A stretch of 64,000 nucleotides of DNA from positions 1,054,001 to 1,118,000 of the forward strand of contig NZ_OU015319.1 in NCBI RefSeq assembly GCF_907163125.1. The letters are read 5' to 3'. The translations under genes were made by a program, and so were the position numbers. This document shows positions 7,095-16,382 of the stretch, piece by piece. This DNA comes from Cloacibacterium caeni. GTDB taxonomy: Bacteria; Bacteroidota; Bacteroidia; Flavobacteriales; Weeksellaceae. Under the pieces are notes generated by a model. That model had not been told where the DNA came from and did no database searches. It saw only the letters and a list, made by a program, of their open reading frames with translations. Within the stretch, counting starts at the first letter, position 1; the number at the start of each line of letters is the position of its first letter.

Positions 7095-9595
7095 GAAACG
7101 TTGCAAAGACAACAACGCTGGAAAACAAATTTCCTTTGTTGGCAGTAGAAAACAACTGCATCCTTTCCAAAGATGCGGACATTACCGCCTGCTTTGAGGT
7201 TCGTTTGCCGGAACTGTTTACGGTAGCATCGGCGGAATACGAAGCTATTCACTCCGCCTGGCATAAGGCTATCAAGACCTTGCCGGATTTTACGGTCATC
7301 CACAAACAGGATTGGTACATCAAAGAAAGCTATGCTCCCGATTTGGCAAAGGAAGACCAAAGTTTTTTGGCTAAATCCTACCAACGCCATTTTAATGAGC
7401 GACCATTTCTGAACCATTATTGTTACCTGTTCCTGACCAAGACCACTAAGGAAAGAATGCGTATGCAAAGCAACTTCAGTTCGCTTTGCAAAGGTACGCT
7501 CATACCAAAGGAAATCAGGAACAAGGAAACGATACACCGCTTTATGGAAGCGGTGGCACAGTTTGAGCGTATCGTGAACGATAGCGGTTTCATAACCCTG
7601 CAACGCCTTACCGAAGATGAAATCATCGGAACGGACGAAAAGCAGGGATTGTTGGAACAGTACCTAACCCTGTCAAGGGAAAGCGGAACACCGATGCAGG
7701 ACATCGCACTCGGAACGGAAGAAGTCCGTATCGGAAACAAAAGGTTGAGCCTGCACACCTTGTCCGATACAGACGATTTGCCCGGAACGGTATCGGCTGA
7801 TACCCGTTTTGAAAAGCTATCCACCGACCGGAGCGACTGCCGTTTGTCGTTCGCTGCTCCCGTGGGATTACTCCTTAGCTGTAACCATATCTACAACCAA
7901 TATTTGTTTTTGGATAACAGCGAAGACAACCTGCAAAAGTTTGAAAAGTCCGCCCGCAATATGCACTCTTTGGCAAGGTATAGCAGGGCAAACCAAATCA
8001 ACAAAGAGTGGATAGAAAAATACCTGAACGAAGCCCACAGCTTCGGTCTGTCGTCTATCAGGGCACACTTCAACATTATGGCGTGGTCGGAAGACCCTGC
8101 GGAGCTGAAACAGTTAAAGAACGATTGCGGTAGTGCATTGGCATTGATGGAGTGTAAGCCTCGCCACAACACTACGGACGTAGCCACTTTGTTTTGGGCT
8201 GGAATGCCCGGCAATGCAGGCGATTTTCCGAGTGAGGAAAGTTTTTACACTTTTATCGAACCTGCCTTGTGCTTCTTCACAGAAGAAACCAACTATCACA
8301 ATTCGCCCTCGCCGTTCGGTATCAAGATGGCTGACAGGCTTACAGGAAAACCTATCCATTTGGATATTTCCGACCTGCCTATGAAGTGTGGCATTATCAC
8401 GAACCGGAACAAGTTTATACTTGGTCCGTCAGGTTCGGGAAAATCGTTCTTCACAAACCATATGGTAAGGCAATACTACGAACAGGGCGCACACGTATTG
8501 TTGGTAGATACGGGTAATTCTTATCAGGGCTTATGCGAACTCATCAAAGGAAAGACCAAAGGTGAAGACGGTGTTTATTTTACGTACACCGAAGGCAACC
8601 CGATTGCATTCAATCCATTTTACACGGATGATGGGGTTTTCGACATCGAAAAGAGAGAAAGTGTTAAGACCTTAATATTGACACTATGGAAACGTGATGA
8701 TGAACCGCCAACCCGTTCGGAAGAAGTGGCATTATCCAATGCCGTATCAGGTTATATTGAACGTATCAAAACAGATGATGTTTACCCATCATTCAACGGT
8801 TTCTACGAGTATGTCAAAGGTGATTACCGCAAGGTACTCGAAGAAAAACAGGTAAGGGAAAAAGACTTTGACATTGCAAATTTCCTGAACGTCCTCGAAC
8901 CCTACTACAAGGGTGGCGAATACGATTATCTGTTGAACTCCGACAAGCAGTTAGACCTGCTTTCCAAACGCTTTATCGTGTTTGAAATTGATGCGATTAA
9001 AGACCACAAAATCCTCTTTCCCATAGTCACAATTATCATTATGGAAGTTTTTATCAACAAGATGCGGAGGCTGAAAGGTATCCGAAAACTCATCCTGATT
9101 GAAGAAGCGTGGAAAGCGATTGCCAAAGAAGGAATGGCGGAATATATAAAATATTTATTTAAAACCGTCCGCAAATTCTTCGGAGAGGCGATTGTCGTTA
9201 CGCAAGAGGTAGATGATATTATCCAGTCGCCCATTGTAAAAGAAAGTATCATCAACAATTCCGACTGTAAAATCCTCTTAGACCAGCGTAAGTATATGAA
9301 TAAATTCGATGACATACAGGCAATGTTGGGGCTTACAGATAAGGAAAAAGGTCAGGTACTTTCTATCAATATGAACAACGATGCAAGCCGACTGTACAAA
9401 GAGGTTTGGATTGGCTTAGGTGGTACGAACTCGGCAGTCTATGCCACCGAAGTTAGTTTGGAGGAATACCTCGCATACACCACCGAAGAAACCGAAAAAA
9501 TGGAGGTAATGCAATTAGCTTCCGAATTGGACGGTAACGTAGAACTCGCCATTAAGCATATCGCAATGCAAAGGCGTGACAAAGCAAATCAATAG
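7091..9595 (+). CDS. traG: TraG, VirB4-like conjugation ATPase
   Basis: 834 aa, the usual length for Bacteroidetes TraG. The N-terminal half is the VirB4-type domain. The ATPase core follows with Walker A LGPSGSGKSFFTNH (about residues 442-455), Walker B KLILIEEAWKAI and the VTQEVDD motif. It powers assembly of the type IV secretion channel at the inner membrane. The start overlaps traF by four bases. No frameshift or missing motif was seen. Confidence 0.92.
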   Translation: MRNVAKTTTLENKFPLLAVENNCILSKDADITACFEVRLPELFTVASAEYEAIHSAWHKAIKTLPDFTVIHKQDWYIKESYAPDLAKEDQSFLAKSYQRHFNERPFLNHYCYLFLTKTTKERMRMQSNFSSLCKGTLIPKEIRNKETIHRFMEAVAQFERIVNDSGFITLQRLTEDEIIGTDEKQGLLEQYLTLSRESGTPMQDIALGTEEVRIGNKRLSLHTLSDTDDLPGTVSADTRFEKLSTDRSDCRLSFAAPVGLLLSCNHIYNQYLFLDNSEDNLQKFEKSARNMHSLARYSRANQINKEWIEKYLNEAHSFGLSSIRAHFNIMAWSEDPAELKQLKNDCGSALALMECKPRHNTTDVATLFWAGMPGNAGDFPSEESFYTFIEPALCFFTEETNYHNSPSPFGIKMADRLTGKPIHLDISDLPMKCGIITNRNKFILGPSGSGKSFFTNHMVRQYYEQGAHVLLVDTGNSYQGLCELIKGKTKGEDGVYFTYTEGNPIAFNPFYTDDGVFDIEKRESVKTLILTLWKRDDEPPTRSEEVALSNAVSGYIERIKTDDVYPSFNGFYEYVKGDYRKVLEEKQVREKDFDIANFLNVLEPYYKGGEYDYLLNSDKQLDLLSKRFIVFEIDAIKDHKILFPIVTIIIMEVFINKMRRLKGIRKLILIEEAWKAIAKEGMAEYIKYLFKTVRKFFGEAIVVTQEVDDIIQSPIVKESIINNSDCKILLDQRKYMNKFDDIQAMLGLTDKEKGQVLSINMNNDASRLYKEVWIGLGGTNSAVYATEVSLEEYLAYTTEETEKMEVMQLASELDGNVELAIKHIAMQRRDKANQ

Positions 9596-9621
9596 TCATT
9601 AACATTTTAAAATTCATAAAA

Positions 9622-10254
9622 ATGAAAAAGTTCCTTTTTATGGTGTGTACGGCACTAATGCTCGCCGTAGCACCGTCCGCAAAAGCACAATGGGTAGTAA
9701 CCGACCCCACAAATCTGGCATCGGGTATTCTCAACAGTGCGAATGAAATCGTACAGACTTCTTCCACGGTATCCAATGTAATTAAAAATTTCAAGGAAGT
9801 GGAAAAGGTGTATAAACAGGGTAAGGAGTATTACGACAAGCTACAAGCTGTAAATAATCTTGTAAAAGATGCACGTAAGGTACAGCAGACTGTATTGCTT
9901 GTCGGTGACGTATCCGAAATGTATGTTACCAACTTCGGTAAGATGATGAACGACCCGAATTTTTCTGCACAGGAATTGGCAGCTATCAGCAATGGTTATT
10001 CGGCATTGCTGAATGAAAGTACCGAACTGCTGAAAGAACTCAAACAGATTGTAACCTCATCAAGCCTTTCGCTGAACGACAAAGAGCGTATGGATATTAT
10101 TGATAGAGTGTACAAAGAAGTAAAGGAATACCACAGCTTGGTACGCTACTATACCAATAAGAATATCTCTGTAAGTATTCTAAGAGCAAAAAAGCAGAAC
10201 AATACCAAAAGAGTGCTTGACCTCTATGGAACTCCTAACCAAAAATACTGGTAG
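9622..10254 (+). CDS. traI: Conjugative transposon TraI (DUF4141), secreted
   Basis: 210 aa with a signal peptide (KFLFMVCTALMLAVAPSAKAQ, cleavage near residue 22), followed by WVVTDPTNLASGILNSANEIVQ and long amphipathic helices. This is the VirB5/TrbJ-like DUF4141 pattern. VirB5-type proteins are periplasmic pilus-tip or channel components. It lies 26 bp after traG and 2 bp before traJ. A separate traH was not seen between traG and traI. Confidence 0.85.
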   Translation: MKKFLFMVCTALMLAVAPSAKAQWVVTDPTNLASGILNSANEIVQTSSTVSNVIKNFKEVEKVYKQGKEYYDKLQAVNNLVKDARKVQQTVLLVGDVSEMYVTNFGKMMNDPNFSAQELAAISNGYSALLNESTELLKELKQIVTSSSLSLNDKERMDIIDRVYKEVKEYHSLVRYYTNKNISVSILRAKKQNNTKRVLDLYGTPNQKYW

Positions 10255-10256
10255 TT

Positions 10257-11252
10257 ATGGAATTTCAAAATCTTCACGAAGTCCTACGCTCATTATATGA
10301 TGAGATGCTCCCACTGTCCGCCGATATGGCGGCAGTGGCTAAAGGGATAGCCGGATTGGGGGCTTTGTTCTATGTTGCCATAAAAGTATGGCAGGCTTTG
10401 AGCAGGGCTGAACCCATTGATATGTACCCTTTGCTTCGTCCTTTCGCTTTGGGGCTTTGCATTATGTTTTTCCCAACTATCGTATTGGGAACAATCAATG
10501 CCGTGTTAAGTCCGGTGGTACAGGGTACTCACACAATCCTCGAAAATCAGGTGCTTGACCTCAACAATTTGCAGGCGAAAAAAGACCTGCTCGAACGGGA
10601 AGCTATGCTACGAAATCCTGAAACAGCCTATCTCGTATCAAATGAGGAATTTGATAAAAAGCTCGAAGAATTGGGCTGGTCGCCCGGCGATTTGATTACG
10701 ATGTCGGGAATGTATATGGATAGGTTTGCCTACCAAACCGAACAAGCTATTAAGAATTGGTTTCGCAATCTGTTAGAGGTACTGTTTCAGGCGGCAGCTT
10801 TGGTTATTGATACCATAAGGACGTTCTTTCTCATTGTCCTGTCCATACTCGGGCCGATAGCCTTTGCGATAAGCGTGTGGGACGGTTTTCAGTCCACGCT
10901 CACGCAATGGCTGACCCGATACGTCAGCGTTTACCTGTGGTTGCCTGTGGCAGACCTGTTCAGCTCTATGCTTGCCAAAATACAATCCCTCATTATCGAA
11001 AAGGATATAGCAATGCTTGCCGACCCGACTTACATTCCTGATACCTCAAATACCGTGTACATCATCTTTATGATAATCGGTATCGTGGGCTACTTCACTA
11101 TCCCAACGGTAACAGGCTGGATTATTCAGGCAGGCGGTGCAGGGAACTTTACCCGTAACGTAAACCAAGCCGCAATGAAAACCGGAAATATCGCCGGAGC
11201 AGGAACAGGTTCGGCAGTTGGAAATATCGGTGGCAAGTTAATGGGGAAATAA
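10257..11252 (+). CDS. traJ: Conjugative transposon TraJ, polytopic VirB6-like membrane protein
   Basis: 331 aa with several hydrophobic segments, for example IAGLGALFYVAIKVW, FALGLCIMFFPTIVLGTI, VIDTIRTFFLIVLSILGPIAFAISVW and IIFMIIGIVGYFTIPTV. It ends in a Gly/Ala-rich tail. Length and topology fit TraJ of CTnDOT-type elements, the inner-membrane VirB6 equivalent. It starts 2 bp after traI. Confidence 0.87.
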   Translation: MEFQNLHEVLRSLYDEMLPLSADMAAVAKGIAGLGALFYVAIKVWQALSRAEPIDMYPLLRPFALGLCIMFFPTIVLGTINAVLSPVVQGTHTILENQVLDLNNLQAKKDLLEREAMLRNPETAYLVSNEEFDKKLEELGWSPGDLITMSGMYMDRFAYQTEQAIKNWFRNLLEVLFQAAALVIDTIRTFFLIVLSILGPIAFAISVWDGFQSTLTQWLTRYVSVYLWLPVADLFSSMLAKIQSLIIEKDIAMLADPTYIPDTSNTVYIIFMIIGIVGYFTIPTVTGWIIQAGGAGNFTRNVNQAAMKTGNIAGAGTGSAVGNIGGKLMGK

Positions 11253-11273
11253 AAACAATCAAATCATTTAAAA

Positions 11274-11897
11274 ATGGAATTTAAAACATTAAGAAATATC
11301 GAAAACAGTTTTAGGCAAATACGGCTGTATGCCATTGTATTTGCCGTTCTCTGCCTAAGCGTGGTAGGATTTTCACTTTGGAAATCTTACAGCTTTGCAG
11401 ACGAACAACGCCAAAAAATCTATGTGCTGGATAATGGAAAATCGTTGATGCTTGCCTTATCGCAAGATGCAAGTATCAACCGACCTGTGGAAGCAAGGGA
11501 ACACGTCAGGCGTTTTCACGAACTCTTTTTTACGCTTGCTCCCGACAAGAACGCTATCGAAAGCAATATGAGCAGGGCATTCAACCTTGCCGATAAATCA
11601 GCTTTTGATTATTACAAAGACCTGTCGGAAAAGGGCTATTACAGCAGGATTATTTCGGGGAATGTACAGCAACGCATTGAGGTGGATAGTGTCGTGTGCA
11701 ATTTCGACACCTATCCTTATGCGGTGCGTACCTACGCCAAACAATTCATTATCCGTTCGAGCAACGTGACCAGGCGTAACCTGATTACTTCCTGTTATCT
11801 CGTGAACTCTGTCCGTTCGGACAACAACCCGCAAGGCTTCAACATCGAAAAGTTTGCAGTGATAGAAAACAGGGATATAGAAGTTATCGAACGCTAA
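11274..11897 (+). CDS. traK: Conjugative transposon TraK, VirB8-like
   Basis: 207 aa. It has a short cytoplasmic N-terminus (FKTLRNIENSFRQIRLYA), one membrane helix (IVFAVLCLSVVGFSLW, residues 22-37) and a periplasmic domain of mixed alpha/beta pattern. The pattern matches TraK of Bacteroidetes ICEs, corresponding to VirB8, a nucleation factor of the channel. It lies 21 bp after traJ. Confidence 0.87.
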   Translation: MEFKTLRNIENSFRQIRLYAIVFAVLCLSVVGFSLWKSYSFADEQRQKIYVLDNGKSLMLALSQDASINRPVEAREHVRRFHELFFTLAPDKNAIESNMSRAFNLADKSAFDYYKDLSEKGYYSRIISGNVQQRIEVDSVVCNFDTYPYAVRTYAKQFIIRSSNVTRRNLITSCYLVNSVRSDNNPQGFNIEKFAVIENRDIEVIER

Positions 11898-11909
11898 AAA
11901 AACAATCTT

Positions 11910-12338
11910 ATGGAAGCATTATCAGATTTAAGCACGTTTGCAAAAATCCTTACCGATAAAGGATATAACGGCTATTTCCATACGCAGGGAGCGTATGCTG
12001 GAAAGTTGAAGGAAAGTATCGGCGAATACCTCGAAAACTGCCAAAAAGGTACAGATAGTTTGCCTAAACAGGACTTGTTGCTGACGGGCTACCTGCAATG
12101 GTCGGGCGAAGACAAGCCAAGTGTAGAATGCAGTATGTGGGTAAAATACCTGAACGGCAAATTCTCGCTTAACAGAATGGAGGTTGCAAGGAAAGACCAA
12201 TTTGGGCAACTGCTGAAAAAATCGGAACTGACAAACCTGTCAGTCATATCCGCACCCAAAGCGGTTGAGGCAGTCGCTTTGGTCAATGAAGAACCGAAGC
12301 AAAAGGCAGGTCAAAGTCCTAAGCGTTTCAAGCTATAA
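11910..12338 (+). CDS. Unknown small protein inserted between traK and traL
   Basis: 142 aa, soluble, no signal peptide or membrane helix. The N-terminus (STFAKILTDKGYNGYFHTQ) is followed by a region that reads like a compact domain, then a Lys/Pro-rich tail. I do not recognise a family. CTnDOT itself has no gene here, but the tight spacing (12 bp after traK, 19 bp before traL) and matching codon use suggest it is part of the operon in this ICE lineage. Confidence 0.7.
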   Translation: MEALSDLSTFAKILTDKGYNGYFHTQGAYAGKLKESIGEYLENCQKGTDSLPKQDLLLTGYLQWSGEDKPSVECSMWVKYLNGKFSLNRMEVARKDQFGQLLKKSELTNLSVISAPKAVEAVALVNEEPKQKAGQSPKRFKL

Positions 12339-12357
12339 CAACAGAAATAGTAAGGTT

Positions 12358-12645
12358 ATGAAAAAACTAAGAGCAAATATGGACAGGTACTTTGACAAGC
12401 TGGACGAACGCTGGCGGGCATTGCCCTTGCGGAAACAGCACCAATACACACTTTACTTTTTTGTGGGGTATCTACTGCTTACGGCAGGTGTCATTTGCAA
12501 AGTATGGTACGATACCTCAAAGTCGGGTAACGATATGGTCATTGAGCATATCGAAAACCCTGTCCTCAAAAAAAGTGAAAGTCCTGCAAGATTGCAGGAC
12601 ACATTATCAACAATTCTAAAAAACAAGATTTATGAAAGAAAATGA
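12358..12645 (+). CDS. traL: Conjugative transposon TraL (DUF3989)
   Basis: 95 aa from the ATG at 12358, reading MKKLRANMDRYFDKLDERWR. A longer in-frame start at 12265 would overlap the preceding gene by 74 bp and lacks family support. A basic amphipathic N-terminus is followed by one membrane helix (YTLYFFVGYLLLTAGVICKVW). This fits DUF3989/TraL. It overlaps traM by 14 bases. Confidence 0.82.
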   Translation: MKKLRANMDRYFDKLDERWRALPLRKQHQYTLYFFVGYLLLTAGVICKVWYDTSKSGNDMVIEHIENPVLKKSESPARLQDTLSTILKNKIYERK

Positions 12646-13966
12646 GAACAAAAAGTCGGTTGTTCGGGTAACGGAAGGGAACCAGGCAGCAACCACTGAT
12701 GTACTGCAAGACGGTACACAGAACAAAGCCGAAAAGCTCAAAAAGCCACTCATATTTGGCTTAATGGGAATTGTCTTCGTAGGTTGTATGTACCTCATAT
12801 TTAAACCATCCGCAGACAAAAAGGAAATTGAGAACATCGGGCTGAACGATGCAGTACCGGAGGCTACCGGAGCAGGAATGCCTGCCGACAAAGGCAAGGC
12901 TTACGAGTTGGAAATGCTGGAACGCAAAGAGCAAGAAAAACGCAATGCACTTACCACGCTTTCTGACTATTGGAATACTGAAGACAAAAAAGAGCCTAAT
13001 GATGAATTTCCCGAAGAAGACGAAAACAGCAGCTATGGCGTTGGCAGAGGTTCGGGAAGAAACGGCAATCCTGCATTGAGCAGTTACCGCAATGCACAAA
13101 GCACATTGGGTTCATTTTATCAGGATAACAACTCTGAAACAACAGAACTCCGCAGGCAATTGGACGAACTAAAAGAACAATTAGCCGAGAAAGATGTACC
13201 TAAATCTGTAACCGTTGATGACCAGCTTGCCATAATGGAGAAATCCTACCAGATGGCGGCAAAGTATCTGCCAACAGGTACAAATTCGACAGAAGCCCCA
13301 CCTGCTAAGGATGCAGGTACGGCTACCGCAGGTTCAACTCAAAAGGAGCATTTTGTGGCATTCACACCTACAAGAAAGAACACCGTTTCCGCTTTGTATC
13401 GTGAGCCTACGGACAGTGCCTTTTTAGCCGATTGGAGCGAAACAAGAAACCGGGGCTTTTATACCGCAGGTTCTATTGAGCAAACGGCACAACCGAAAAA
13501 CAGTATCAAAGCCTGTGTACACGATGCGCAAACGGTTATTGGCGAAACAGGGGTACGATTGCGATTGTTAGAGCCAGCCCAAACGCCTCAACGTACCATT
13601 CCGAAAGGAACGATTGTAACAGCTAATGCCAAATTTCAGGGAGGTCGATTGCAGCTAAAGATTACCTCCGTAGAATTAGAGGGCAACATCATTCCGGTTG
13701 ATATTACTATTTACGATTTGGACGGACAGCAAGGCTTGTACGTTCCGTATTCGCCCGAAATGAACGCCCTTACCGAAATGGCGGGCAATATGAGCCAGAC
13801 TTCGGGAACAAGCATAATGCTCACGCAGAATGCAGGACAACAGGTTGCTGCTGATTTAAGCCGTGGCGTGGTACAGGGTGTTTCGGGCTATTTCGCCAAA
13901 AAGGTAAGAACCCCAAAGGTTACGCTAAAAGCAGGGCATCAGGTCTTCCTTGTATCTAAAAAATAA
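12632..13966 (+). CDS. traM: Conjugative transposon TraM, VirB10-like
   Basis: 444 aa. A single membrane helix (LIFGLMGIVFVGCMYLIF, about residues 39-56) is followed by a long Glu/Lys/Gln-rich periplasmic linker. The C-terminal domain (about 290-444: AQTVIGETGVRLRLLEPA, IPKGTIVTANAKFQGGRLQLKI) is TraM/VirB10-like. VirB10 proteins span the envelope and couple inner- and outer-membrane complexes. The end (KAGHQVFLVSKK) is typical of the family. Confidence 0.88.
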   Translation: MKENENKKSVVRVTEGNQAATTDVLQDGTQNKAEKLKKPLIFGLMGIVFVGCMYLIFKPSADKKEIENIGLNDAVPEATGAGMPADKGKAYELEMLERKEQEKRNALTTLSDYWNTEDKKEPNDEFPEEDENSSYGVGRGSGRNGNPALSSYRNAQSTLGSFYQDNNSETTELRRQLDELKEQLAEKDVPKSVTVDDQLAIMEKSYQMAAKYLPTGTNSTEAPPAKDAGTATAGSTQKEHFVAFTPTRKNTVSALYREPTDSAFLADWSETRNRGFYTAGSIEQTAQPKNSIKACVHDAQTVIGETGVRLRLLEPAQTPQRTIPKGTIVTANAKFQGGRLQLKITSVELEGNIIPVDITIYDLDGQQGLYVPYSPEMNALTEMAGNMSQTSGTSIMLTQNAGQQVAADLSRGVVQGVSGYFAKKVRTPKVTLKAGHQVFLVSKK

Positions 13967-13990
13967 TGTTGAACTCAAATAATTTAAACA

Positions 13991-14884
13991 ATGAAAAATC
14001 ATTTAAAAACCTTTTGGGCATTTGCCCTGATACTCGGCTTTGCCGTACAATCTTACGCACAGGATAGTGCAAAAACTCCGCTTGCATTAGGCAAGATAGA
14101 ACCGTATAGAATGGAAGTTACCTACGATAAAACTTCACATCTTATTTTTCCGACCGCCATCCGTTATGTGGATTTGGGAAGCGAATACCTGATTGCTGGA
14201 AAAGCGGAAGATGCGGAAAATGTATTGCGTGTAAAAGCATCGGTAAGGGAATTTGAAGCGGAAACCAATTTTTCAGTTATCACAAATGACGGGCGTTTTT
14301 ACAGTTTCAATGTGTATTACAGTCCCTATCCCGAAGCGTTGAGCTATGACCTCTTGACAATGCAAAAGGCGGTTGATAAAGCCAACGGAAACGATGTGCT
14401 TTTTGAAGAATTGGGCAACAATTCGCCATCATTGGCAGGCTTGCTTTTGGAAACCATTTACAAAAAGGACAAACGTATTGTAAAGCATATCGGGGCTAAG
14501 AGTTTCGGTATTCAGTTTATCCTCAAAGGTATCTACATACACAACGGCAAATACTATTTCCATACGGAATTGAGAAACCGTACCAATGTGCCGTTTCAGA
14601 TTGATTTTGTGAATTTCAAAGTGGTGGATAAAAAGGTAGCCAAACGTACCGTAGTGCAGGAACGCCCGATGATACCGCTTAGGACTTACAAACCATTGGA
14701 TGAGATTGGCGGAAAAACGACCGAGCAAAACGTGTTCCTGTTAGACCAATTTACCATTGCCGATGACAAGGTACTACTTATTGAGATTTTCGAGAAAAAC
14801 GGTGGCAGGCATCAGACACTCCAGATAGAAAATTCCGACTTAATCAAAGCTCGTTTGATTAACGATATGCACCTGAAATTTTAA
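13991..14884 (+). CDS. traN: Conjugative transposon TraN (DUF4138), VirB9-like
   Basis: 297 aa with signal peptide (FWAFALILGFAVQSYAQ, cleavage near residue 24). The DUF4138 features are clear: YRMEVTYDKTSHLIFPTAIRYVDLGS near the start of the mature protein and FGIQFILKGIYIHNGKYYFHTELRN in the middle. It probably forms the outer-membrane ring with TraM and TraO. The spacing to traM is 24 bp. Confidence 0.9.
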   Translation: MKNHLKTFWAFALILGFAVQSYAQDSAKTPLALGKIEPYRMEVTYDKTSHLIFPTAIRYVDLGSEYLIAGKAEDAENVLRVKASVREFEAETNFSVITNDGRFYSFNVYYSPYPEALSYDLLTMQKAVDKANGNDVLFEELGNNSPSLAGLLLETIYKKDKRIVKHIGAKSFGIQFILKGIYIHNGKYYFHTELRNRTNVPFQIDFVNFKVVDKKVAKRTVVQERPMIPLRTYKPLDEIGGKTTEQNVFLLDQFTIADDKVLLIEIFEKNGGRHQTLQIENSDLIKARLINDMHLKF

Positions 14885-14905
14885 TAACCTTTTAAAGTAA
14901 ATAAT

Positions 14906-15466
14906 ATGAAAAAGTATATCTATACCGTGATGCTCATCTTTATGGCCATCACGGTCACACAGGCACAAAGAATGTTACCTAAACAGAAAGGATTGGAAGT
15001 GAGTACGGGTGTGCTGTCCGATGATAAAATCGGTAACGATTATTACATCAATGTAGCAATGACCGTAAACGGCAAAAATGGTAACTACCAGCTTTGGGCG
15101 TTGGAATATACACACCAATACCACGATTATAAAGACCTCCGCATACCTCAGGAAACTTATACCGCAGAGGGCGGTTACAGTTTCTTCCTGTTGGGCGATG
15201 TTCGTAAGAACATCACGCTGAACTTTGGAATAACAGGCGTAGTCGGTTACGAAAGCATCAACCGTGGCGAAGCAATGTTGTATGACGGAGCGAAGATACT
15301 GAGCGAAGACAATTTTGTTTACGGAGCAGGCGGACGGCTCACATTTGAAACGTACCTGTCCGACCGTTTTGTGTTAGTCCTGCAAGGGCGTACAAAGGTT
15401 TTGTGGGGTACAGACTTGGAACAATTCCGACCGTCCGCAGGCGTGGGATTAAGGTTTAATTTTTAA
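14906..15466 (+). CDS. traO: Conjugative transposon TraO, outer-membrane beta-barrel-like protein
   Basis: 186 aa with signal peptide (YIYTVMLIFMAITVTQAQR). The mature part alternates short beta strands and ends in LRFNF with a terminal Phe, as in outer-membrane barrels. It matches the TraO pattern (RMLPKQKGLEVSTGVLS). It starts 21 bp after traN and is 8 bp from traQ. Confidence 0.86.
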   Translation: MKKYIYTVMLIFMAITVTQAQRMLPKQKGLEVSTGVLSDDKIGNDYYINVAMTVNGKNGNYQLWALEYTHQYHDYKDLRIPQETYTAEGGYSFFLLGDVRKNITLNFGITGVVGYESINRGEAMLYDGAKILSEDNFVYGAGGRLTFETYLSDRFVLVLQGRTKVLWGTDLEQFRPSAGVGLRFNF

Positions 15467-15474
15467 AATGTAAA

Positions 15475-15927
15475 ATGATGATAGCAATATTCAATAAATT
15501 CAGGATAGGATTAAGCTCAATATATATACTCTTGGCAATCCTCACGGCTTCGGTTACGTTGGTATCTTGTAGCAAAGACGATGAACTCGAAATACAGAAC
15601 GATTTCCCTTTTGAGGTCAAAGTAATGCCTGTACCCAAAGATATTGCCAGTGGGCAGACCGTAGAGATACGGATTACCATACAGCGAACAGGCAATTACA
15701 GCAACACGCAATATTTTCTCCGCTACTTTCAATTTGACGGTCAAGGCACATTGCGGTATTATGACGAACCACCGTATTTGCCAAACGATTTGTATTCGTT
15801 GCCAACGGAGCAGTTCCGGTTGTATTACACTTCGGCATCTACCGTATCACAATCCTTTGAGGTTTGGATTTCCGATAACTTCGGTAACGAAAAGCAGTTG
15901 AGCTTTCAGTTCAACAGTAGTGATTAA
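15475..15927 (+). CDS. traQ: Conjugative transposon TraQ (DUF3872) lipoprotein
   Basis: 150 aa with a hydrophobic leader and a lipobox-like LVSC (Cys at about 32), then DUF3872 sequence (FEVKVMPVPKDIASGQTVEIRI, and FDGQGTLRYYDEPPYLPND). The start may be 15475 or the adjacent ATG at 15478. It is the last tra gene here: a strong terminator follows within 20 bp. A TraP-type primase gene is absent between traO and traQ. Confidence 0.85.
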   Translation: MMIAIFNKFRIGLSSIYILLAILTASVTLVSCSKDDELEIQNDFPFEVKVMPVPKDIASGQTVEIRITIQRTGNYSNTQYFLRYFQFDGQGTLRYYDEPPYLPNDLYSLPTEQFRLYYTSASTVSQSFEVWISDNFGNEKQLSFQFNSSD

Positions 15928-15940
15928 TGCTACTTATATA

Positions 15941-15979
15941 AAAGCAAAACCGACTGTTACAGGTCGGTTTTTTGCTTTT
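15941..15979 (+). terminator. Rho-independent terminator of the tra operon
   Basis: AAAAGCAAAACCGAC pairs with GTCGGTTTTTTGCTTTT around a loop of about 8 nt; the distal arm itself contains the T-run. It lies 14 bp beyond the traQ stop. Confidence 0.85.
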
Positions 15980-16038
15980 CAGCTTTCGGTGTACGTTGTT
16001 TTTTGTTTAAATTTACTTGAATTATAATCTTAACGGGT

Positions 16039-16320
16039 ATGGATACAGTTACGGCTCAATTGGTGTTTGGTATTATTGTTATCGTTATTGCGATAGTGCT
16101 TATTTATTGGATAAACCGCAGGAAATTTTATAGGCGTAATGGTATGGGTGCAGAGGGATTTTCGAGTTTTGAAGCATCTGTATTTACCCGTTTTATAGAA
16201 CGTGTCGGCAAATGGATTGCATACGCTTTGATAATTCTCGGTATTGTCTGTATATGGACTTATAGCCAAATGAAAAAGGACAAAGAGAAGCAACAAGTGG
16301 AGATACCTAACTCGAAATAA
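16039..16320 (+). CDS. Small two-helix membrane protein of the ICE, function unknown
   Basis: 93 aa. The first helix (LVFGIIVIVIAIVLIYWI) is followed by a basic loop and an aromatic-rich segment, then a second helix (WIAYALIILGIVCIWTYS) and a charged tail. I do not recognise a characterised family. It stands alone after the tra terminator and just before the TIGR02391 cargo gene. Confidence 0.65.
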   Translation: MDTVTAQLVFGIIVIVIAIVLIYWINRRKFYRRNGMGAEGFSSFEASVFTRFIERVGKWIAYALIILGIVCIWTYSQMKKDKEKQQVEIPNSK

Positions 16321-16382
16321 GTATTTTTATGGAAATTTAGATTATATGATTTAGTATTCATAATAAAGAGGAAAATTATAAA

